From Dactylonectria macrodidyma (lineage: Eukaryota > Ascomycota > Sordariomycetes > Hypocreales > Nectriaceae): DNA of 64,000 nt. The notes under the pieces were generated by a model. It ran no database searches. It saw only the letters and a list, made by a program, of their open reading frames with translations, and was not told the DNA's origin. Of this stretch, positions 56,557-64,000 are shown piece by piece. The translations under genes were made by a program, and so were the position numbers. Position 1 is the stretch's first letter. Every line of letters begins with the position of its first letter. The DNA is taken from assembly GCA_020744425.1 (NCBI GenBank), contig JAGMUV010000004.1:3720001-3784000 (forward strand), in the 5' to 3' direction.

Positions 56557-57016
56557 CGAGTTGCAGATGGTTACTATTGAGTCGGATAACTATTGATACT
56601 CACCTCAACTAGCCAGCTGTCCCATACAACACATTTGCTTATTTTGTCTTCGCAAAGGCGGTCTGGGCAGTTGAAGGTCCACGATGAGTTGAAGATCTAT
56701 GTCGATTAAACTAGTAATTAAGCTTAGTTATTAACCATGAAGGTTGCTTAATAGCTAATTTGTAACTAGATTGTTCTGTATTCATCTTAGGTGTGTCGTT
56801 TTGCGCTCCTATCATGTGCGCAAGCCACGTCACTTCAAGCTTGTGGCAATGCTCAGCCTGTCATCGTCCAGCACCAACTGCAAGCCACCGGCGTCCCCAG
56901 GCAACCACCTCGATCAGTCAGCAACCACCATCTCATCAGTTTCTGAAGCAATAACTTCCCGAAAGGAGATCAAACCCTCACTCTAGGGTTTGCACCCTGC
57001 ATCCGCTTCAAGGCTC
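56557..57016. other. promoter region of the HET gene
   Basis: 460 bp upstream of ATG 57017. An AT-rich segment at 56700-56770 and a plus frame (56771-56986) without recognisable content; nothing else seen. Confidence 0.4.
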
Positions 57017-58894
57017 ATGCTTTCTTACGAGCCGCTGCCGAGCGACCGCCATATCAGGCTCATCCGTTTGAGCTCCGGAGCCTTGGACGATCCTGTCCAT
57101 CTTCGCCTAGTCCCGACATCACTAGACAGCAGCCCTACCTTCGAGGCCCTTTCGTATGCCTGGGGCGATGTAACCTCCGATCCTAAAGTCGTGCACTGTG
57201 ACGAGGCGCTGCTGCAAGTAGGCCAAAACCTCCACAGCGCTCTGGTACATCTGCGGCATCAAACCGAGACTCGTGTCCTCTGGGCGGATGCCATATGCAT
57301 CAACCAGAAAGATGACGAGGAGCGCGGCCAACAGATTCAGATCATGGCAGATATCTACTCGGCTGCGACTCGTACGCTGATATGGCTGGGTAAAGAGACC
57401 AGTGACACGATCCGCGCCGTTGCCGCTATACAGCGCTTCCATGATGAATCCCACATCGGCTGGGCGGTCTTTGCGGGGGATGCTGCCACACCCCAGTATT
57501 ATGGTCTTCTTGAGGCGCTATTTGGCTCCAGGCACGCTATGGAAGTGAAACAGATCGGCCAACTCCTCTGCCGATCGTGGTTTGGCCGCAAGTGGATAGT
57601 GCAAGAGGTCCTCCGATCGGCTGATCCGCAGCTTGTGCTGGGCACCCAAACACTTCCCTGGAACCTGCTTGAGAACTTCGTTTATTACCTGGTGGTGTAC
57701 AAGGTCGAACACTATCTCTGCGGACCTCGATTGAACCCAACCATAATGAGCCACCTTCGAAATGTTGCCATGCTCTTATCTGGTCGACTGACCCGGGATG
57801 ATCCCCAGGGGTCGACGCTCTTGGACCAGGTCATCAAATACTGCTCGTTCGAATGTAGGGACCAAAGGGATCACATTATCGCCCTAATTGGGATTGCAGC
57901 AGATGTGTCATCGCAGGAAATGGCGATGTTTGCAAACTATGTGCAGCCATCGAGTGAAACCTTTTACCGTTTTGCGAGATGGTGCATCCTTAACAATCGC
58001 TGTTTGAAGATCTTCTCACTCAAGACCTGGATACCTGTCGGTACGTCTGCGATACCATGCGGACACCTACCCTCCTGGGCACCGGATATTGCAAATTTAT
58101 CGTTGTCAAAGGCATATGGACGGCCCCTGCACTATGAGCCCAGGGGATTTTGCGCTTCCGGAGACTCGCAGCTTTCAGCTACGCTTTCTGACGATGGTTT
58201 ACTGGCTCTCAAAGGGAGCATCGTTGACTCCATCTCAGTTATGGGAACGCAGGAAATAGTTAGCGCCCACGATGAACCTCCGCACCTCGACGCCAGCACC
58301 AACTGGGTGGTTGAGGCTTGCCGGAGGCTGTTACTATTCCTCGACGAACTGGAATCCATAGGCGGCGGGGCAGACGCCGCCGAGCCGGCGGATCAGGGAC
58401 GACCATCTCGTTTTGGATTTTTCAAGAAAGCACTGGGTCTTCGTCCTAGAGAACCACAAGGTCCACAATTGAGTGAGAGACGCGTTGATTTTCTACGCAC
58501 GGTTCTGGGTGATTGCAGGTGTGAACTTGCAACAAAGGAGCTGCAGGCTTTTGAAACCTACATGAAGCTATTTCGGCAGTGTCAGCAGATGAGGAACCAC
58601 GAGAGCCTACCTCAGATCCAGCAAAAGGTTCTCGAGGCAAGTCCAAAGTGGGATTCGAGGTTGCAGAATTTTGGATATCGGCGTTTCTGCCGGAGCGAGA
58701 AGGGACGCTTCGGTTGGGTTCCTAGGTATGCCATGAGAGGAGATACGATTTGTGTGTTTGAAGGTGGGATGACTCCTCATGTTATCAGGAGGGAGAGGAA
58801 TGGGCGGTACAAGCTAGTTGGTGATTGCTATGTGCAGGGCTTAATGCTCGGGGAGGCTATGTTATCAACGGGTTCAACAATTGTGCTAGAATGA
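57017..58894 (+). CDS. HET-domain (heterokaryon incompatibility) protein
   Basis: Single exon, 625 aa. I use ATG 57017 because MLSYEPLPSDRHIRLIRL is the canonical start of HET proteins; the frame extends nine codons upstream only to a TTG. The HET domain covers about residues 40-190. It has FEALSYAWGD, then RVLWADAICINQKDDEERGQ, then MADIYSAATRTLIWLGKETS and RSWFGRKWIVQEVLRSADPQ. The rest has the usual tail: LPSWAPDIANLS, LALKGSIVDSISVMGTQEIV, ending GDTICVFEGGMTPHVIRRER and YKLVGDCYVQGLM. HET proteins act in fungal allorecognition, where some partners trigger cell death when unlike strains fuse; any role here is inferred from the domain. No NACHT or repeat region is fused. The frame is intact, in contrast to the relic just upstream. 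Confidence 0.92.
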   Translation: MLSYEPLPSDRHIRLIRLSSGALDDPVHLRLVPTSLDSSPTFEALSYAWGDVTSDPKVVHCDEALLQVGQNLHSALVHLRHQTETRVLWADAICINQKDDEERGQQIQIMADIYSAATRTLIWLGKETSDTIRAVAAIQRFHDESHIGWAVFAGDAATPQYYGLLEALFGSRHAMEVKQIGQLLCRSWFGRKWIVQEVLRSADPQLVLGTQTLPWNLLENFVYYLVVYKVEHYLCGPRLNPTIMSHLRNVAMLLSGRLTRDDPQGSTLLDQVIKYCSFECRDQRDHIIALIGIAADVSSQEMAMFANYVQPSSETFYRFARWCILNNRCLKIFSLKTWIPVGTSAIPCGHLPSWAPDIANLSLSKAYGRPLHYEPRGFCASGDSQLSATLSDDGLLALKGSIVDSISVMGTQEIVSAHDEPPHLDASTNWVVEACRRLLLFLDELESIGGGADAAEPADQGRPSRFGFFKKALGLRPREPQGPQLSERRVDFLRTVLGDCRCELATKELQAFETYMKLFRQCQQMRNHESLPQIQQKVLEASPKWDSRLQNFGYRRFCRSEKGRFGWVPRYAMRGDTICVFEGGMTPHVIRRERNGRYKLVGDCYVQGLMLGEAMLSTGSTIVLE

Positions 58895-59202
58895 ACTGTT
58901 CTGTTACTAACGAGCATGAAGCTCATACCGTTTCTTTCTATCCCTGTCTACATCCAATTGTTGGGCTGGGCTGGGCTCCATGTAAAAAAGGTTCTGGGAG
59001 GGTTTGATATGCTTGTAGATCCGATCCTAGATACTGTGTTTTGGCTATATGAAGATGAGCGAGTGTATTCTGCCATCTATACCTAGAGAAGTCTAAATCG
59101 GTGAACAGCCATTCGACCTTTGTTCAACTATTCCGACCCAAACACGAAAACACTCCGGAACCTGACCTTATTCTGGACTATCATATCCATAGCTTCCTGA
59201 GC
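58895..59202. other. convergent spacer between the HET gene and the ADH relic
   Basis: 308 bp; nothing recognised. Confidence 0.4.
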
Positions 59203-60033
59203 CTACTTAAGAGAGAATCTTTCAACAAGACACTCGATCCCATAAGTCCTCGCAAAATCGATCACGTCCTCGTAGTCCAAATCATATCCGCTAGGCCAAC
59301 TATAAACTGACGCCGCCTTGAAGATCAGATAAAAACTGTTAATCTTAACTCGGCCCACCCGCGCGAGTACGCAAAACTTGCCAGCTGCGACCCTATACCC
59401 CATCTTATTAGCATACTGAATGGCTAAGTGACCTAACCTGCCGATGCCCTGGATGGCTATAAGGTTGCCCTGTTCAATTTGCATTTTGCGGATGCTATTA
59501 AAAGCTGTGATGCTGGCGCAGAGAAGTGGACTGACTTCCGCTGTGTCTAAGTCTTTAGGAACTCTGACGATAGCCTCAGAGCGGAGTAGGATGGATTCGG
59601 CGTAGCAGCTATCTTGGTAGATGACAATAGATACCGCGTTGTCGCAGATTTGAAAGAGCCCAATGTGGCACTGTCAGCAGGTATGGTTGTGGCCTGATGT
59701 TATTAGCTTCCGAGTCGAGTGTTGGAAGGATAATTGTCACATCTCCATGCTAGATACCTCTATCGCGGTCACTATCGGGAACATGACTAACTCCCTCTCT
59801 AACTGCAACGTCGCCAACAATTTCGTAGCCCGGGACGCACGCGAAGAGGTGTGGCCCGAAATGACCCTGCTGAAGGCCAGTATCGGAATGGCACACGCCA
59901 CAAGCAATGGCCTTAACGAGGACTTGGGCGGGCCCTGGCTTCTTTGGATCAACTTGGATGATCTTAGAGGAGCACCGGCTGCTTCAATGACGGCGGCCTT
60001 ATAAGATGTAGGAAGAACGGTTGTGGACGCCAT
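59203..60033 (-). pseudogene. decayed zinc-type alcohol dehydrogenase (MDR) gene
   Basis: Minus strand from an ATG at 60033: MASTTVLPTSYKAAVIEAAG, then a one-base frame shift. It continues with VLVKAIACGVCHSDTGLQQG and HLFACVPGYEIVGDV, which is the zinc-binding C-G-V-C-H-S-D segment and the usual PGHE block with His changed to Tyr. Stops and shifts follow near 59700-59750. The Rossmann part QIEQGNLIAIQGIGRLGHLA (GxGxxG kept), then YANKMGYRVAAG, jumps straight to VLARVGRVKINSFYLIFKAA, SWPSGYDLDYEDVIDFARTY and GIECLVERFSL. About 80 residues of the NAD-binding fold are deleted. These are the fixed blocks of fungal Zn-dependent alcohol dehydrogenases. Several independent lesions make it a pseudogene. 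Confidence 0.75.
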
Positions 60034-61926
60034 GATGGGATATAGGCGAAGACTGTTGGATGATTGACTGCGTTGAGGTTGTTGGTGTTTAAACATCAAG
60101 AACTGCTGTGTGTCACACAAATGTGACCCTTTCTATACCACACAGCTCGGCAAAAGATTGTATCTCTGAAAGCGTGAGTCGCGATGTCAACGGAGTTATT
60201 CACGAAACACCCGGAAAAGAGCGAGGCTGTTCATGTCCATCAGCCAAGCAAGCTTAATAACTGTAAACCTAAAATGACTAGATCGATATTGGCGTGGCCC
60301 AAATTGGCAAAGTCAAGGGGGCCTCAATGAAGTTGACCCCATCTCCCTCACGGACCAACTCCACGGAAACCTCCACGGATGTTGGTAGCTAAGCAAACAC
60401 TTTGTGTACCATTCTTGGCCAGACGGACATTAGAGGCCTATCTCCGGTGTATGCCGAAAGACTAGGTGGTTTCAAGATCGATACCACTGTTTTATGATTC
60501 AAGTGCTGCTAGAATAGGATAACTGATTTAAATGGCTGTATGTCAGTAGTTGAAGATATTCCGCATGCCGGAGAGTCAGCGACGATTACAATGAACTATG
60601 TGCATGAATGGATGGCACCGAGATATGACGCAAGGCTACTCTGCAGGCAATAGTGTGGGTCAGGGAGCGAGGCAGGTCTCGGGACAGCCGGTTGAAGAAT
60701 ACACGAGGACCGTGAGCTGAAGCTGGCGGCGCCTTTGCCAAAGAGCCCTTGTCATGCGTACCTCTCCTCTTTGCTCCAAGATTGAGCAGTAGGTGAGCAT
60801 CTATTGCTACCTCCTTTATATAAAGATGTACGGCTAGGTATCAGTCAGTCATGCAATGGGCTTTTTCCTTTAGTTAGGGAGGTATATCGGATGACTCGTG
60901 CTAAGTGAAATTGTTCCTCCTCTTGCTCCTAAATGATATTTGTCAATGAGGTGGTGAAAGGGCAATATAGGTCTGAAAGATGTGGGATTCAAAGTAGAGA
61001 AATATACTACTATATCAATAAGAGGTCAAATGCATACTTGGAATACATAGAAAAACTTAAAATTAAGGTTAATTAAGTCATCAACAGCATGTGTTATTCG
61101 AGCCCTCTATAATGGGTTGCGTCGATCAGTTTTCTACCTACGCCATAGTCGTCAACATTAACTTCGACGCCATGTTGGTATTCAGCAGCTCTAAACATGC
61201 TTGTACTCTGCAGGAAAACTGGATTTGATTAAGTCTTCAAGCCAGACACGATAGGATACCGACGTGACAGCTTAGGGCTTTTCAGTCAGTAGTAGGCCGG
61301 TGGCTTTTTTGCAAGGCGTCTTTTCTTTTGTTTGCCATGCCTTTAAATCTGCCTTGCCTAATAAACACTGAGACTTTTGTGTTCATGTGACCAGCCACTT
61401 TCATGTCACTCTCGCCTAGTCGTTGGGCATCAGACGGACCCGACCAATGAAAGCCTCAGAAATCCAAACAAACCACAGACTATCATCTCTTCATCTTGGG
61501 CACTTAGTAGATTTAGAAAGTGAGAATACAAACAGCTGAGGCTTTTGACTTTCGACTATAGATTCACGGGTGAAGGCTTCATGGGCTCCCCAGAGCAGTG
61601 AAGCATAGAACGACACAGCTCCCAATGTCTCACACCGCCGCCACCACAATTGTACGCCTGCATATGTTGGAAATTGAGCTGAAAAAGGCGGCTTAAACCC
61701 CAAACTCTGATAGGCTTGGAGATCAATTAAACTCTGCCCATCGGTATAAGCTGCTTGGCATCATTAGCAATCAATGCAGGGCTATGCTTAGTATCAACCC
61801 AACCACGCAAGGGAGATGGGGATAAAAGGGCTCATGGAGAAGGAATTATTTCAGGTGATAACATGTTTTCTATTTATTTTGTGACTACGAACTTTTTTAC
61901 TGGATTATTCCTTTCACTCTGGTTCA
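60034..61926. other. gene-poor, AT-rich stretch
   Basis: About 1.9 kb between the ADH relic and the membrane protein gene. It is AT-rich near 60960-61080, with no long frames and no RNA gene seen. The last ~180 bp hold the promoter of the gene at 61927. Confidence 0.5.
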
Positions 61927-63820
61927 ATGGCGCTGTCAAACTCTGCGGTGACAATTGGGGTTTGGACCGATTACTCCAGAAATGGAGCGCTCGCAAAGAC
62001 TCTGACATTGAGTAACAGAGATGCCGTTGCCCTGTTAGCGTTTTTGGCCACTCTTGTTGGTATTGTTGGAGTACGGAGCTGGAGGATCACCAGATTTATC
62101 TTGTTCATCGTCTTTGCTCCAAAATCGGCCCCCCAAGGTGACCTCAGTGATCGAGGTACGGAAACCACAGTTCTTCCACAACACGTTATTCTTCGCAACT
62201 CGGAAACAGCTACCGGAGCCGCAATTGGCTTGTTGAGCTGCGGTTTCCTCAAAGGCAACCCCACAGCTGCCAAGAACCAGCACCGACTCGGCACAACGTT
62301 GCTCAGCGTTTTGGCACTGGGACACGGGATGACATTCATCGCGCTGTCAATCCTTACGTCGCAGATTGTGTTAGGAAGAACCGTTGTTTCGAAACCTACT
62401 TCCACCTGCGGCATTTGGAGGCCGTTTCACAACAGGAGTGACGAAAACTTTTTCGAATATCACCAGGAGCTCAAGCTCGACGCCACATTGGATGCCGACA
62501 ACTATGTTCAGAACTGCTACTTCGGATCAGGCAAATCAGGTATTTTCAATTGCCAAAGCCTGATGAGCCAGTCCATTCCTTTTTCAGTGTCCGAAAAAGC
62601 CGGTTGCCCCTTTGCCAATGATGTCTGCCGCACGAATACCTCGTTCGTTCTGGACACGGGCAATGTTAGTATATCTCAGCTCGGCATCAACACAAAACTG
62701 GCCGATCAACTTTATTTCCGAAGACAAAGCATATGCGCCCCTATACGAGAGGAGCCTTTTTTCTTCCGGAATCTGACTTCAGACGACGTGCCGTGGCTCA
62801 AAGAGGGTGAAGTCGACACCCAGTACCTCTTTGACATTGGTCAGGAGGATGAAACAATCCTTCATGGTGTCCGCAATAGCTACCAAAGCACAAGCTACGA
62901 CCTTACCGCATATTTAGGGGCAATAGATGATTCTCTCAAGACCGAACCTCGGACCGCTCCCCTACGCGTGAGTGAGGAGCTATACAGAGGTCGTCACGGA
63001 CTGAGCCTTGTGTTGTTGAGCGGGAGTGGCATCACGTTTAGCGAAGAGTCCGATGATCCCGTCTGGTCTGTTCACACCAAGGTTGAGTACGTTAATGGTA
63101 CATGGTTTGGTAACAACTTCGATGAGGCGCCCACGAGGTACGCCATGGACAAAGCCGCTCAATATCATCGGATGCGATGAGCGTTTTCAGATCTGCGCCA
63201 AATTCAACAACCGATGTTTGCCATGGTCCGGTTTATTCCCAAAATATAATACGACTGAGTTAGATGAGAAGGCTGCCGACGACAAACACGCGTCCCTGAA
63301 CATCAATATCACTCTCTCCATAGTCATCGAGATGGTCGACGAGACCAGCATACCGTCCAGCATCGCCCATCGTGCGGGCTCCTCGGCCTTACGAGCCACG
63401 AGGACAATGAACGATGGATTTCAGTTCCGCCTTGAGCCGGAGCAGTGGAAGATGGAGCTCAAATATTGGTTCGCTGTCGCAATGTCTCGGTTGCAATTGA
63501 ATGTCTACAAGACGGCCGAGAAGCCTGAAGGCCTGGACCCCAACCGTTCAAGGAACTTATTGGCCGACGTCCCATTTATTGAAGTCTTGTGCGGAAGCAT
63601 TAAGTTCGTTTCATCAAACCACACATCTCTGAGTTTCGTGGGGGTCGTGGTGATTGTGGTAGTCTCGGCATCGCTTCTGTTTCTGAGCTTCTTTGAGGTC
63701 CTCATCAGTCTGGTGCCTAGCAAATGGCATGGAAGATGGGCTTCGCAATGGGAATCTTCTGAGAATCTCGCTTTATTAGAGGGCAAAAAGAGCTTGGAGA
63801 ATGAGTCTGTTAGTACCTGA
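61927..63820 (+). CDS. large fungal integral-membrane protein, unknown function, with one frame break
   Basis: ATG at 61927. The N terminus has the family layout: TIGVWTDYSRNGALAKTLTL, then a first membrane part DAVALLAFLATLVGIVGVRS and TRFILFIVFAP, and a second around LSVLALGHGMTFIALSILTS. A large Cys-containing, probably extracellular region follows (NCYFGSGKSGIFNCQSLMSQ; GCPFANDVCRTNTSFVLDTG). Coding runs in frame 1 to RYAMDK at about 63156 and resumes in frame 2 as PLNIIGCDERFQICAKFNNR, the block expected next. It ends with a C-terminal helix LSFVGVVVIVVVSASLLFLS and stops at 63818-63820. The shift needs one extra base at GACAAAGCCGC, an A-run. The corrected length is about 630 aa. I know this family only as uncharacterised ascomycete membrane proteins, often near HET or ankyrin genes. 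Mutation or assembly error cannot be told apart. Confidence 0.7.
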
Positions 63821-64000
63821 GAGAGTGGATTGAACAATGACTGTTATCTTAGCATTCCAACAGACAGATTAAGTACAGAAGTTCGGAATGAAAGGTTTAT
63901 TTTTTAATTATTAAAGTTCTAAGATTAATCAGTGAGCCATTTCTAGCCTAGTTCAGCCGCTATGAAAGCTTTAAATTAAATAGAATAAATGAGTCCTCCC

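Noticed and set aside
1..64000. CRISPR arrays, bacterial operons or rRNA genes
   Set aside because: The spliceosomal introns and gene families are fungal, and no regularly spaced direct repeats or rRNA sequence were seen.

Overview
The window reads as nuclear DNA of a filamentous ascomycete (Pezizomycotina, probably a Sordariomycete). Genes are monocistronic on both strands, with introns of about 48-96 nt carrying GT(A/G)AG-type donors, CTAAC/CTGAC branch sites and AG acceptors. The gene families are typical of these fungi: a HET-domain protein, a Zn2Cys6 regulator, GH74 with CBM1, a heme-thiolate peroxygenase, CorA-like membrane proteins, DUF6594, and ankyrin proteins. Gene-dense islands alternate with 2-4 kb stretches that hold only decayed coding sequence.

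Left part (1-16 kb): the 3' end of a glycosylasparaginase gene, a 4 kb gene-poor stretch, a Rieske-type oxygenase that has lost its [2Fe-2S] motif, a decayed aminoglycoside-phosphotransferase-like relic, a 933-aa fungal protein of unknown function, and on the minus strand a secreted xyloglucanase (GH74-CBM1).

Middle (16-32 kb): a gene-poor stretch with a 221-bp MITE-like element. Next comes a three-exon gene for a metzincin-like domain fused to H-type lectin repeats, in which the catalytic Glu of HExxH is Leu. Then a divergent pair: an acidic low-complexity protein with one hydrophobic segment (minus), and a giant ~2,120-aa LamG-containing protein (plus) with one frame break.

Kinase locus (32.6-40.8 kb): two protein kinase genes with the same ~200-aa N-terminal region flank a CorA-like membrane protein gene, in the order kinase A(+), CorA-like(+), kinase B(-).

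Right part (41-64 kb): an MmgE/PrpD relic, a short heme-thiolate peroxygenase (minus), a small membrane protein (minus), a Cys-rich fungal protein followed 45 bp later by a Zn2Cys6/C2H2 regulator interrupted by a stop, a broken ankyrin gene (minus) divergent from a DUF6594 gene across a G-rich 18-bp minisatellite, a HET relic next to an intact HET gene, an alcohol dehydrogenase relic, and a large integral-membrane protein gene with one frame break.

Three threads run through the window. First, the HET, DUF6594, ankyrin, CorA-like and kinase families often occur together in fungal accessory, allorecognition-type regions; a role here is inference. Second, the in-frame stops in broken genes that I can date are C-to-T type (CAA/CAG/CGA to TAA/TAG/TGA). 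Third, the three frame breaks in otherwise good genes all lie in short A-runs, so they could be real indels or assembly errors. Exon boundaries were derived by hand from splice motifs, phase and protein continuity. No database search was run, so family names rest on motif recognition.
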